The position numbers and the translations under genes were made by a program. Positions 1 through 10,374 of a DNA stretch of 55,099 nucleotides are shown here, piece after piece. Under the pieces are notes generated by a model. That model was not told the DNA's origin, searched no databases, and worked only from the letters and a program-made list of their open reading frames with translations. Numbering within the stretch: position 1 is the first letter of the stretch; the number at the start of each line of letters is the position of its first letter. Origin of the DNA: Fragilaria crotonensis (taxonomy: Eukaryota > Bacillariophyta > Fragilariophyceae > Fragilariales > Fragilariaceae); the NCBI GenBank assembly GCA_022925895.1, contig JAKSYS010000410.1, forward strand, positions 1 through 55,099, written 5' to 3'.

Positions 1-1665
1 TTGGGATACATGGCAGCCGTCTTCACCAGCTCCATTTCCAATAATCGCATGGTTCGTGCAACATCCCGCCTCTGCTGGTACTCGATCCACTCCGTCCCAA
101 AGTATGCCACACTCCGATAAAACTCAATGTCCCGCTGCTGCCCTCTCCAATAGACAAATGCCGATGCACCTTTCGGGAGAAAGACAGTTGACGCAGATCC
201 TCCTCCATGGTTCGTAAACAACACGGCCGAGTTGGCAATAAGCTCCGCTTGCGCTTCCAGCGTCAGATTCGCCATGTCCACGGCCTTGACAGCCTTCTCG
301 CCGTATCGCAATTTGGCTGCTGCGATTTCATCCTCAAAGAAGGACACTTCTCCTTTTCCGCGACTGGCCCCGTGTGCCAGGAAAACGTAATGTAACCCTT
401 GGGATTGGTGGCGTGTGAGTGGCCCAGCATGCGGCGCATGAGAAAGTTTCGAAATCGAAACAGTTGTGGGCCTCGTCCCAAAGTGCAGTCTCCGTAGCAT
501 GAAAACAGAGCTAGTCGTCCGGAACCCATGGTCACGTTGGGAACCAGAACGTATTCAGCGTCAATGGCGTTTGTTATGTTGTCTCGATAATCACCACACT
601 GTTCGCGTGGATGTCGATTCCAAGCACCAATTGATTGCGGTCCCTGCAGCCAGTTATCGGTCCTCACAACGTCCCCAGAACAGTCCGTATCCACATTCCA
701 CAGCGAGGGGTACAGGCCTTGTACACGTACCAATTGTCAGCTGCACAAAATGAACCTCCAAGATTATCATCTTGTACGAATGGGATTGGCATGAGTTGGT
801 CATCATCTGCCAGGTCCAACAGATCGAGTTGACTGTAGATAGATAGGTAATCATCCCACATGAAATGACCAAAGTTTGCCATGGATCCCTTATACACGAC
901 AAAGACTGGTCTCATTCCGTTACTCATCGACAACACCACTGTCTTATTTGGTGTAAATGTTGGTCGGCTACTAGACTTCGATATTGTGCCGATTTGGTTT
1001 CTTGCGGTGCGTTGACTCACCTGCCCCGTATTGGACACGGCTCCTGGAGCGTTGTCGCTATCTTGAAGTACCTCAGCCCTTCGGGGGATGGCATCGGTCA
1101 AATGCACCTCGGTCGATAGGGTACCGAAATTCGTTCCACAAGTTTATCCACAAAGGCTCCACGAACATGCCAGACATTCACATCCATCTCGTTCAATCTG
1201 CTTTTATCCCTCTGAAAGACCAACCGCTCACTCGGATTTGGAAAACAATGCCATTTCCTGGTCGGTACGTGATAATAAAGGTTTTGATAGTGACATGTTC
1301 GACTCACGTGATCTTTCCGACGATCCGTGGACGCAGCAGCAACACAAGTATGGCTTGAATAGTGGGCCGTCGTGTTGGAATGGGCAACAATATGTAAAGA
1401 CAAAGTCACGCCATGGATTGAACAGCGGTGGCTTGACAAAAAGGTTTTCCTCCGACGAAATCGGTACACGTTTTCTCTCAACTTTTGATCCCAATAGTTG
1501 AGGTGATTTGTTGGTTGTCGCAGGATCATCAATTCTGTATCCGACGAACGGGCAGTCGATTGCAGTCAATCCGACAAGGTAGACTGTTGTTATCATGCAG
1601 ACCAATGTCGCAACCAACGGATACGTCGATAGCTTCATCTTGAAAATGGTAGACGACCCGGCCAT
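1..1665 (-). pseudogene. GT61/DUF563-like type II membrane glycosyltransferase, frame-broken, C-terminus cut by window edge
   Basis: Reading on the minus strand from the ATG at 1665, the N-terminus has a short cytosolic stretch and a hydrophobic segment (LVATLVCMITTVYLVGL), as expected for a Golgi type II signal anchor. Later pieces in other frames carry GT61-like blocks: a Cys/Tyr-rich block (SRTCHYQNLYYH, about 1290-1240), the NFGHFMWDDYLSIYSQ block (about 880-830), an FRFRNFLMRRML block (about 450-420), and ALIANSAVLF-like then TNHGGG...FLPKGASAFVYW (about 240-150), resembling the nucleotide-sugar end of the family. The likely role is xylosyl- or GlcNAc-transfer in the secretory pathway (family knowledge). 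The coding frame changes near 1330, 1110, 700 and 410. Short introns could explain some changes, but no convincing GT-AG set was found, so it is called a broken gene. The open frame still runs off base 1. Family is moderately sure; intactness is not. Confidence 0.55.
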
Positions 1666-2328
1666 GGCGACGTTCCGGTCAAGGCCAAGACCAATGTATG
1701 AGGTTGCCGTTATCTCTATATTCCGATCGTGGTCTTTCAGCACAGACGTTTTCTAATCTTTTCCTCTAATGTATTGACGTTTTGATTGATCATCGAGTTC
1801 TTTGCCACTCCGAGTACTAGCAGTTAAAGTTGTCCTTCATGCTTCATGCTGCATCACAAGCATGAGCAGGTTACAACATCAGTTCATGAACGTGATCTTG
1901 ATTGCATCTACACTTGCTGCCAATCATCCTCGCCACTGTACTGTACTACTGTACGGTATCTGAGAACTGTGAAGATCGAAGTCCTTCGTTCTGATGACAT
2001 GAGACGTTGTTCCTATGCATCTGGACCGTGATACATACAACCGTAGTTTGTAGATAGCATCCAGTACTACAGTACTGTACACACGCAGCAAAACAAATTT
2101 TCATATGATTCATACATGAATATCTAATATATATACCCTACAAGACAGGACCCAGCGCAAAGAACATGCCTGAATCACCCACCAACCGAAATCCGTCAAC
2201 AGTCTTCTGACTATTTGATACAATTCGACTCCACCTTGCCGCCACTGTCTCTCAAATCGTTTCGTTGCAACAATCGTGAGACCCCTTATAGAAATAGCAG
2301 CACAATAGCACAATCAGTCTCCAACACC
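1666..2328. promoter_or_regulatory. Divergent intergenic region between the glycosyltransferase and the plastid-targeted gene
   Basis: About 660 bases lie between two divergently transcribed genes, so the stretch should hold both promoters. It contains several short palindrome-like TACTGTAC/AGTACT motifs (around 1936-1956 and 2061-2083) of a kind also seen at 2945, 4690 and 7531. A TATA-like run (aatatatatac) lies near 2130. No convincing ORF was seen. The motif function is inference only. Confidence 0.35.
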
Positions 2329-2921
2329 ATGACAGTCAATGCTAAATACGCTGCAATCATCGCTGTCTTGCTGAGTACAGCAAGTGCCTTCGCCCCGATC
2401 AATACGTTGTCACACTCCTCCATCACAACAAGTACAGTTCTTCACGAGGGATCATCATCTGGCGGTGGTTTCTTTGATGCCATTGGTGATTTCTTCAACG
2501 AATTGGATGCCTTTGTCGATGATGCCACATCTCGTCGATTGGGTTCCGGGTCAGCATTCTACGGGAAACGCAAATCCAGTTTTTATGGAAAGAATGACAA
2601 GAACCGTAAAAGTGATCGTGACATGCCCGATCCTGCTGAAGATTATCAAGGTATGTGCACTTTTTGGTATTGATGATGATAATGATGATATGGGGAGACA
2701 AGTATCAGTTCCGTATACGAGTGATGCATTTATAATCTTACATTCCGCATGCTCCTTCCCGTCCTATTCTACTACTAGGGCCTGCAAAGTCGGGGTACTT
2801 TCAGTGGATGCAAGATGAAGAGACTGGGGAGATGAAACCAGTGACACGACTCAAGAAGAAGAATATCGAACGAAACCCAAACTACTGGGATCGAGTCTTT
2901 GACAAGGACGACACGAAATAA
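2329..2921 (+). CDS. Small plastid-targeted protein with ASAF motif, two exons
   Basis: Exons are 2329-2650 and 2779-2921, joined by a GT-AG intron; together they encode 154 residues ending in TAA. The start ATG at 2329 is chosen over an upstream in-frame codon because it begins a clean signal peptide (MTVNAKYAAIIAVLLSTASAFAP). The ASAFAP site is the classical diatom bipartite plastid-targeting signature, with the Phe at the cleavage position, so the product is expected to cross the ER and enter the complex plastid. The mature part is small, Gly/Ser-rich then basic (SGSAFYGKRKSSFYGK), and exon 2 carries a hydrophilic block (GYFQWMQDEETGEMKPVTR) and a Lys-rich end. No known domain was recognised, so the function is unknown. 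Targeting and gene structure are well supported; the role is not. Confidence 0.85.
2651..2778 (+). other. Spliceosomal intron of the plastid-targeted gene
   Basis: This 128-nt intron starts GTATGTG and ends CTACTAG. Splicing joins G|GG into a Gly codon (Gln-Gly-Pro) and restores a frame that continues to a TAA at 2919-2921. Without splicing the first ORF stops within the intron at 2671-2673. Confidence 0.85.
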
Positions 2922-3506
2922 GTGGAATACATCAGTTATAGCAGCGTACTGTACGTTCTACAGAGTTTGTTCCCACCCAGTCCCTCAATTATTGGTCATA
3001 TGGTGAAGACTGTGCTCTGCCGGTGTATGGTGGCATTGTCTTTGCTACTGGTTGCATAGGCATTCGTTGCTTTCCCCATCGCATCTGTCAAGGCTTGCAG
3101 GTGGAGGCGTTAGCATGACTATCAATCATATCCTATTATTTAATCTCCAGGGTTTCGTCGTCAATGCAGTCGTCTGTAATGATTAGTTGTGCTTCAATAA
3201 GGAAGCTATTATGTTCCGCTACATGTGTTGTTGTGTTTCCAAGAGTGGGTTGAAGGGCATCTAACATGATCATGCTGGATAGCCACTGCAGAACTGGATT
3301 ACGATGCACTGTACGAAACCTTAACCTTTTTGATGTTGACGTCCAGAATGTTCCGACAACTGACGACCAACGTACGTAAGGGTTCACCTTTCGTACAGTG
3401 TGATACGCATGCACTGGTGTATGCAAGATATCCTATGTGCGGGATGAGGAGTTGAGGGCGCGCATCGGAAGTTGCATGTCGCACGTCGCACCCTTCCGCA
3501 TATCCG
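2922..3506. other. Intergenic, no gene recognised
   Basis: This is about 585 bases between two plus-strand host genes. A GTACTGTACG motif lies at 2946-2955. The minus-strand ORFs here are short and without recognisable features. It presumably holds the 3' UTR of the upstream gene and the promoter of the downstream phosphatase. Confidence 0.4.
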
Positions 3507-4397
3507 ATGACCATGATTGCCATTCGATTGGCCCGACGTCGCAGTGACTACAATAGTACTTTTACCATTAATCAGTTTCTGGGTCTGTTGATTAACTTCC
3601 TCCTCGCCATTGCAACGCAATCTATTGTGGCATCATCCTTTATAATCACTGTACCTGTGCTACAACCTGTGCTATCACAACTACAAGAGTGTCGACGACG
3701 ACATCGACAATTGTCGTCCCATTTGAACAATATGAATCTCTACCCTGATCTTGTTGTATATGACTTGGATGCTTGTTTTTGGGATAAAGAAATGTATGAA
3801 ATGCCTTCTGTCCCGTCCGAGAATGACATTGTGATTGGTGATTTGAATGGCAGAGGTCAAGGAGTTGTGGGTGTCATGAGTGGAAGACGACATCAAATTT
3901 CGCTGCACAAGGGTGCACTGCAGAGTTTACAAGAACATGCTGATGGTACCTTGTATCCAGGAATGAAAGTTGCCTTTGCCTCGTCGGCTGATACGGTATT
4001 TGCGGAAACCATTGGTCGTGCCGCTTTGAAACTGTTGGAGGTACTGCCAGGTCTGACTGTGTGGGATTTAGTGGTTGGACGTGATTGGAAGGGTGTCGAT
4101 GTTAATCAAATTGGTCGTCAACCACCACTGTTGAGCAGTAACAAGGCAAAGTCACACTTTCCTCGTTTGAGGGAGGTAACTGGCATTCGATATGACCGTA
4201 TGCTGTTCTTTGATGATTGCAATTGGGGTGATCACTGTGGAATGGTTGCCGAAGGGTGCAAGGAAGGTGACACTGGGATTGGTCCCGCAACAGTACGCAC
4301 TCCGTATGGTTTGGGTGTAAAGGAATGGAAATTGGGTCTGGAGGTGTATGCCAAGCATGCCAAAAAGTTGATGGAGAAGACTACTAGCAATGGTTAG
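3507..4397 (+). CDS. MDP-1-like HAD phosphatase (magnesium-dependent phosphatase family)
   Basis: This single exon encodes 296 residues. The core shows the HAD order expected for MDP-1/acid phosphatase family proteins. Motif I is LVVYDLDACFWD (about residues 81-92, DxD nucleophile and acid), motif II is the Ser in AFASSADT (about 155-162), the Lys of motif III lies in SSNKAKSHF (about 212), and motif IV is the Asp pair in MLFFDDCNW (about 231-239). Family members act on phosphotyrosine or on protein-bound sugar phosphates; the substrate here is unknown. The N-terminal 50 residues hold a hydrophobic stretch (FLGLLINFLLAIATQSIVASSF) that could be a signal peptide or anchor. A second Met (MNLYPDLVVYD, base 3731) would give a cytosolic form of the usual family length. 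The start is therefore uncertain; the family call is fairly firm. Confidence 0.75.
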   Translation: MTMIAIRLARRRSDYNSTFTINQFLGLLINFLLAIATQSIVASSFIITVPVLQPVLSQLQECRRRHRQLSSHLNNMNLYPDLVVYDLDACFWDKEMYEMPSVPSENDIVIGDLNGRGQGVVGVMSGRRHQISLHKGALQSLQEHADGTLYPGMKVAFASSADTVFAETIGRAALKLLEVLPGLTVWDLVVGRDWKGVDVNQIGRQPPLLSSNKAKSHFPRLREVTGIRYDRMLFFDDCNWGDHCGMVAEGCKEGDTGIGPATVRTPYGLGVKEWKLGLEVYAKHAKKLMEKTTSNG

Positions 4398-4959
4398 ATA
4401 TGGCAGATGGCTGTTGCATGGGGTCGCGGTAGCACTTTCAATTTGAGGTTTGGTTTTAGGTAGGACGAAATCGGGCCAAGAACTAATAGGTTGGAATTCG
4501 AGTCCATGTACATCAACTGAAAACGGCCCTCCCCTGGGATTGACTTCATCACACTTCGATCACTCCTTGCTTTTCATCGCGTACTGGTGTACGGTAGAAG
4601 TATTTGTCACTACAGTATCAAGGCGAAAGCACGTGTTTGTTTGCCTCCGAGTCTTTTGGTTCGTACTTCGTACGCAAAATACCAGTACCAGTACCACAGT
4701 ACTGTATGCACTCTGAATTGCTACGACAAATGACGTAGAATTCAAAAATGCCGTTACTTTCAAAATTATCGCTGTCGTAACGAGTAATTTTTTCTCACAA
4801 CTCCATTGGCGTTGTCTCCAATTCCATCCTTCATCCTCGAGCCAAAGACCATCAGACCTCCAGTGATCTGTGTTCTCTGTTCTCTGGTATCATACTATTT
4901 CGAGTTGAGTTCAGTGTAAGATAGTCGAGTTCTCAGTTATAAGTTAAGGAGCCTTCACC
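4398..4959. promoter_or_regulatory. Intergenic region upstream of the coiled-coil gene
   Basis: About 560 bases without a credible gene. It includes repeated short blocks such as ACCAGTACCAGTACCACAGT followed by ACTGTA (4681-4706), part of the TACTGTAC-like motif set noted elsewhere. The last 100 bases should include the promoter and 5' UTR of the gene starting at 4960. Confidence 0.35.
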
Positions 4960-5931
4960 ATGGCATCGATTGCAATTTCCGTGAATAATGAAAACAACAA
5001 CCACCATAAGAGGAACAACAATTACGTTGCCATGTCAGAGTATCGTGCTGCATTGAGTGGGATTGAAAATCGCATTCATCAAATCCTAGAGGGATACAAG
5101 AATCGCGAAGGATGTTATGCGAATTCAAATGGAGATTTCCATGGACATGACTTGGACGACAATGACAATAGCAATGCGGATGATGACGAATTGTATGGAA
5201 CTCTCTTGGAAACGACAAAAGAATCCCTTAAAAAGCATTTGGATCGCATTGTTCAACCCTTGGACAATGAAGAATACAATGCCATGCTGAGAGTTGAATT
5301 TGAAGATTCCAACGTCGATCCAGTAGCGTTAGATTTTGACAATGACGATCTTGATCAAGATATTGATGAGAATGAACTTGACATTGAGAACACACAGGAA
5401 GACTTTGATCCTGATGAATTGATCGATCAGGATGCAGTTTTGAGAGTGACCAAATTGCGTGAAGAGATACGTTTGGCATCGGAGCATCTCGCCCTTTATC
5501 GTGATTCTGTGACACTCAAGGCCTTGCAGCTTGCGGATCAACAGATTCGTCTGACGACAACCACCACACAAGAATCCACAGTAGATACGATAATGCCAAT
5601 GGAGGAAGGAGGCGAACACCAGCAGCAGTCTTTTTCCAAACGAACCGTCGAAGAGTTGCGGGAGGAATTCGCCTCGGCAACTGAACCAAATGCAGAGATC
5701 ACACAACTTCTCACGGATCGTCTCAACCAGTTGACTCAAAATCTCAACACATTGGATCTCGAATCACCAGCGCAGCTGTTGCAGGAAACCTTGGATACAG
5801 TGGAATTGGTCCAACAGGAACCACTCAGCCAGACGGAACGGGCCATCAAATCTCGAGACAATGAAGGTATGCACTTCTCCAACAAAGTCGTTGAGGACCC
5901 ACTTGAACGATTGAACCTCTTTTTGGGATAG
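4960..5931 (+). CDS. Acidic coiled-coil protein of unknown function
   Basis: One uninterrupted frame of 323 residues starts at an ATG preceded by a purine at -3 (caccATGg) and ends TAG. The N-terminus is Asn/His-rich (ENNNHHKRNNN) and followed by a helix (MSEYRAALSGIENRIHQILEGYKN). Residues about 63-75 and 125-155 are strongly Asp/Glu-rich (DLDDNDNSNADDD; FDNDDLDQDIDENELDIENT). The rest is predicted helical with heptad-like Leu spacing (LREEIRLASEHLALYRDSVTL; LLTDRLNQLTQNLNTLDLES). There is no signal peptide or membrane segment, so it is probably cytosolic or nuclear. I considered a kinetochore-type helical protein because of the acidic coiled-coil pattern, but no signature supports it. It is convergent with the RsmD gene, with about 145 bases between the stops. 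Coding status is firm; function is unknown. Confidence 0.75.
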   Translation: MASIAISVNNENNNHHKRNNNYVAMSEYRAALSGIENRIHQILEGYKNREGCYANSNGDFHGHDLDDNDNSNADDDELYGTLLETTKESLKKHLDRIVQPLDNEEYNAMLRVEFEDSNVDPVALDFDNDDLDQDIDENELDIENTQEDFDPDELIDQDAVLRVTKLREEIRLASEHLALYRDSVTLKALQLADQQIRLTTTTTQESTVDTIMPMEEGGEHQQQSFSKRTVEELREEFASATEPNAEITQLLTDRLNQLTQNLNTLDLESPAQLLQETLDTVELVQQEPLSQTERAIKSRDNEGMHFSNKVVEDPLERLNLFLG

Positions 5932-6075
5932 AAATAATCTGGGGACTAGTTTAAAACGAATAAGGTAATTTGTATGGAACTTACGACCAGGCACTATTGC
6001 TATGGTTGATTTGTGTCAAACTCTCCATCACGAGCGTTATTGTAAGTCAATTCCCCTACATACAGGATCAACTCA

Positions 6076-7309
6076 TTACACAAATTCTTCTGGTCGCGAT
6101 TCTGCTCCTTGCAATTTTCCTGTTGGATTGCAAACATACATTGCAATGACAGTGCGACCATACTTTCGATTGCGAATGCCAATCAGTGCACCCCCGACCT
6201 GATCGGGTTCAGGATCATCATTGCTGTTACTAGTACCACGCCTCCGTTGAATCACATGTGGCAAGGTTTGCAATTCCACTGGATATTCCACCAACACGAC
6301 CGTATCGTCCGTGATGAGTGGTGAATTGGCGACGGCTTCCAAGAGTTCGGCATAGACAACTTCTTCGTATGGTGGACACAATGTCACAATTTGAAAGGGT
6401 ACCAATGGATCAATCCCCACCGATGCTGGATCACGCAAGGCTTGAAGATAATCGGCACAGACAATTTGTGATGTTTTGGGTGCATCAGTGCTGCTGGTGC
6501 TGGTTGTGGTAGTTGCCGCTTGACCACCAAAGCACCATTCCATATTGCGTGTCGCAGCAGCACAACAATCATCACTAAAGTCGACAAAGGTACAATGGGT
6601 GGCACCTCGCGATAGCGATTCCAATCCGACACTTCCTGATCCACTAAAGATATCCAAATGTCGAATCTTGGTACTGGTAGTGGTGGCACTGCTGCTACCT
6701 GGTGAATAATTGTTGTAAAGACCCAGAAAAAAATGTGGAAAAGACTGCCTCCTTGACTTTGCCCATCATGGGTCGTAAGTAGACTTCTGGAGAATCCAGT
6801 CGACGTCCCTTGGCGGATCCACCCAAAATCTTGAGCAGGGATGGATTATTAAGACCAGCGTCACGGGCCTTGCCCTGTGGTCGTAAATATGGATTGGACG
6901 ATCCACCAACCATGTTATTGCTGCTGTTTCCATTATTGAGATTGTCGACATTACCTTTTGATTTTGGATTCTTCAAATGTCGTGGTACCACATGACCCAG
7001 AGCTGGACGTTTGGCATGAACCTTTCGTTTGAGATTGGCAGGCATACTTGTAATGCCGTTGGCATCCACATCATCCTCTTGTACTATTTGTTGTTTTTTC
7101 GGTTTTGCATATAGTTGTTGTGGTGTTGTTGTCGATGTAATGAGTGTGATACCTTGTTGTTGTTGACGACTCGTACCTGAAGACGACTGTGAAACAAAAG
7201 CCAACCCATGATGTTGATGATGTCTGCGTGTTATGACGAACCCAGCTGCCGGCTGCAATACCAATATCAATGTGAATGTGAATTGAGAGGCCAATAACAG
7301 AAACGACAT
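6076..7309 (-). CDS. rsmD: RsmD-type 16S rRNA (guanine-N2)-methyltransferase precursor, plastid-targeted, one frameshift
   Basis: The minus-strand ATG at 7309 begins a hydrophobic signal (FLLLASQFTFTLILVLQPAAGFV), whose AAGF resembles the diatom ASAF plastid cleavage site. A long basic, low-complexity linker follows. RsmD blocks then appear: KILGGSAKGRRLDSPEVYLRPMMGKVKEAVFSTFF (in two parts, 6830-6730), the SAM-binding loop DIFSGSGSVGLESLSRGA (about 6655-6600), and the catalytic motif as CPPY in place of the usual DPPY (about 6385). It ends GGALIGIRNRKYGRTVIAMY. The enzyme methylates a guanine of small-subunit rRNA (G966 in E. coli) and here should act on the plastid ribosome. A stop in the original frame at 6695 splits the gene; skipping one base in the A7 run at 6727-6733 joins both halves with no loss. 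Either a sequencing indel or a recent mutation is likely. Total length is about 410 residues, enlarged by the presequence. Confidence 0.8.
6727..6733. other. A7 homopolymer at the RsmD frame break
   Basis: Seven A on the plus strand (T7 in the gene). With seven the frame reads FSTFFSGS and stops 14 codons later. With six it reads FSTFFLGLYNNYSPGS and runs straight into the SAM-binding motif. The two readings meet exactly here, so this is the break point. Confidence 0.8.
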
Positions 7310-7564
7310 TCTTGAGTTTAGTCAGCAGTAGTAATCGGAATTTTAGCACTGTCTGACTGATTGATGATGTATTCTGTTATCTCGATATGATGGCAATGAT
7401 TGATGATGGATGATGGATGTTGGCCTTCTCCTTCCAAGAAATGAGGTAGACTGTTCGTTGAACGTCAGTCGGTTGCTGCTGTGGTGATGGGTCCGTATGC
7501 CTGCCCGGATTAATCGAGCAAGTGCGAATGTACTGTAGTACTACTAGCTAGTAGTACCACTATT
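7310..7564. promoter_or_regulatory. Upstream region of RsmD gene with a 20-bp perfect palindrome
   Basis: This short stretch is upstream of the RsmD start and should hold its promoter. Bases 7538-7557 form the perfect palindrome GTACTACTAGCTAGTAGTAC, directly beside the left end of MITE copy 1. No ORF was recognised. Confidence 0.45.
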
Positions 7565-8229
7565 AGAGCAGGTCTTATCATGGGGTTAAGTGGTTAAGTG
7601 CGTCCCGAATCGAAAAAAAATCAAAAAAGCAAGTTATGGGAGGGTATAACTCACATTTTTTAAGATCTTGAATTTGACCCCCTGGGGTCTATATTTTAAT
7701 CCCGGGTCTATAAACAAATAAATTCAGCAAATTTGACCCCAGGGTCAAAGTTTAGACCCCGAGGGGTCTAAATATTCCACGCGTTTCCTACGCCATGTAT
7801 ATACCACTATCCCCTTTTTCTTCGGCACAAATTCTGCTCGTCAATGCATGGTGGATGTCACACTACATGTGTATGCATACACAACAATGTCACCTCCACA
7901 ACGCATTCTCCGGAGAAGAGATGTGACCACTCCTGTTAATTTTGTTCCATTGTCTTTTCCACAATGATCACCACATGGCCATCAGTCTCCTGTGGGTGTG
8001 ATTTGCTTCGGCAATCAAATTTGCCATGGCAATGTTGTTGTTGACGACAAGTGACGAGTATAGAAGGGGAGCTCGACTCTTGATTTTTCTACACTGTTCT
8101 TCAAAAAGGTTTGAGTTATTAAGTAAAAAATGATAAGACTTGCTTTTTTTCGTTGGACGTGGAGGATCTAAAATTTAGACCCCAGGGGTTAAACTGCCAA
8201 AAATTTAACCCGATGATAAGACCTGCTCT
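7565..8229. mobile_element. MITE copy 1 (non-autonomous, terminal inverted repeats)
   Basis: The left end AGAGCAGGTCTTATCATGGG is mirrored at the right end (TTAACCCGATGATAAGACCTGCTCT), giving imperfect terminal inverted repeats of about 25 bp with one or two mismatches. No ORF is present. A second copy at 42981-43710 is nearly the same throughout. Flanking triplets are TTA (left) and TTG (right), compatible with a degraded 3-bp TWA duplication as made by Harbinger-type transposases. Internally it carries several GACCCC...GGGGTC palindromes (7676-7689, 7732-7749, 7753-7770). Superfamily assignment is inference; the element and its copy are seen directly. Confidence 0.85.
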
Positions 8230-8651
8230 TGCTTATGCGATATGTTCAGTAAAGCAACAAGCACACTAAAAAGCAGTTCGCCTTATCCCTGACACGTTGG
8301 ACAACACGTGAAACAAAATTTGCTCAGTTTCTCCTACTTCGGTCATTTTCTTGAATTTTCATTCCTTTTCAGGCCAATGCTTGAACGTGTCTTTGCCAGT
8401 TTTGTCTAGTAGTGTGATCACACGAATAGAATTGATAACGTTTTTGACTAATTTCGGCTTAAAAATCTACGGCTTGAAACTGAATTCGCACGACACAGAG
8501 TATTGAGTACTTCTACAGTGTCCGACGACGCACATCGTTGTATGGCGCTTCTTGGAGTTCAAGCAAGGAGCGAAATAGTAGAAGCGTACTGGAGTATGAA
8601 ACACTTCTGCTTCTCGTCTTGCAGATGACTTGTATATTATAAAAAACAATC
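8230..8651. other. Intergenic, no gene recognised
   Basis: About 420 bases between the MITE and the transposon accessory ORF. It should include the ORF's promoter. I looked here for the left terminal inverted repeat of the Harbinger-like element and did not find a match to its presumed right end near 11866-11907. Confidence 0.4.
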
Positions 8652-10231
8652 ATGTCATCAAATTTGCATTCACCAGAGATTAGAACCTCATCACTTGTCT
8701 CGGATCAAGGCAATAAAAAGATTTCGCTCAAGATGATTGAGATGTTTGTGAAGGAGTTGGTTGTTGAACGAGACTTCAAAGTCAACAATAGTGGTGACAT
8801 CGTCATGATCAGGCATTTGCCTGTCTCCAAGTGCACAGTGCCCCTACTACGTCAGATTTGCGTTCGGTTTAAAGTGTCTGGGTACAAGTACCAGAATAAA
8901 GAATCCACGTTGGGACTGCTGAAGAATCTAGTGGTGCGGGAGACCCTGAAGAACAAAATGTACAACGAGGAGGAGGATCATGACTCTGACTCTCTTACTT
9001 CTCAGTATCATCAAAAGAGGCACCCCCACCACCAGAACCTTACCGTCATAATTTGAGCAAGGCCAGTGAAGAAGAAGGACATGACGGACTCCCAAACGGC
9101 AGTGACAGCAGCACACATCAAGACACTGAGCCTGCCACGGAAGAATATCGCGTAGTAGGTAAAGAAGGAGTGTTGCGTTTAGATGAGGAGGACGATGACC
9201 ATGGCAGCATTAATGCTGATGATGACATCAATATGACAAAAACAAGGAGACGGGATTAGCCTCAGTCACAAAGCGCAGGAAGAAGAAGAAATTCAAAGGC
9301 ACTGCACCTGATGCAGTGACATGTATCAACACGTACTTTTGTGTCATCAATGTATACATGTGCCAGAAGAACCGCTCGCTTGTGATGGACCTTGGTCGCC
9401 CCCCAACGAAGGCAGATTTGGACAGTCGTAGTACAAGTCCACAGCGTCATGTTTACGAAGCTTTGCTCAGCCAATACCTTGATGAAAACAACAATGATGC
9501 TGCTACATTTGTGTTTCCCGATCATGTGTTTTGGACACTCACAGGCATCCGATGTGACATTGCTTTTTCAGAATTCGATTCTGCATTGACCTCAAATGAT
9601 ATTGAGGCAATTCATGAGTACATCACTCATCATTATTGAATTGCATTTCGACGGAATAAGCAATCAGGTTCGCATTCTGATTTCGAAAACTTTGTCGGGA
9701 CAAGGTATTTTTTATTCTATTATCACCTCTGGCTAAGCGAGGCTCCAAACCTTTTGAACTTTGCTGTTGCGGACCTTCCTTCAAATGCTTTTCGAGAAAG
9801 TTATCACGTTAGTAGAGCAAGTGACGACGACAAAGGTGTTGGAACCAACATTAATGATGCTAGTACTTCTGCTGTTCGTAAAAAGGCAAGACGGAAGAAG
9901 GATCCAATTACAATTAAGGCCGTTGACGAGGACAAAAACATTGCGCAGAAATGACGTGCGGATGCTCTGGTTGCATTTAATCAGGCACAGTCTGAAAAAG
10001 CAAAGTCAAATTGAGAGTCAGCAGCTCCGCATCGCGAGCGAGATTTATTGGAAGTTTCTCCGAGTACAAGGGCGATTAAAGGCAACGCGGTTGGAGTTGA
10101 ATGCTGCAAAGAATGAAGCAACATATGATTCTGACAACTCTGACGTCGTCAACTTGAAGCGTGAGATCACGTTGTGCAAAAGGAAACGCAATGAGATCTT
10201 TGGGTTGCTCTCGGAAAGCGACTTAACGTAG
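8652..10231 (+). pseudogene. Accessory DNA-binding-like protein of the Harbinger-like element, frame-broken
   Basis: A series of plus-strand ORFs reads as one decayed gene: 8652-9056, 9053-9259, 9316-9639, 9754-9954 and 9761-10231. The first piece holds a SAP-like helix pair (VPLLRQICVRFKVSGYKYQN then KESTLGLLKNLV, about residues 58-93), a DNA-binding motif. The middle is acidic with Lys/Arg clusters (KRRKKKKFKG) like a nuclear signal. The last piece is helical and charged (LRVQGRLKATRLELNAAKNE; LKREITLCKRKRNEIFGLL), suggesting a coiled coil. It is tail-to-tail with the transposase at 10375-11630, 143 bases away. Harbinger elements typically encode a transposase plus a separate DNA-binding helper, usually Myb-like; here that partner would be SAP-like. 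There are at least three frame breaks. The role as helper is inferred from context. Confidence 0.5.
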
Positions 10232-10374
10232 ACAACATTTTGGAAACATCGTTGCATGACAAGAAAAGGAAAGTAGTGACATTAATGTTATTAGCTAATC
10301 AATGGTAAAGTAGTACGATAGTAATGAAAGTAACAACGACTTCTCAACAATACATGCCGATGCCTTAAAAACTA

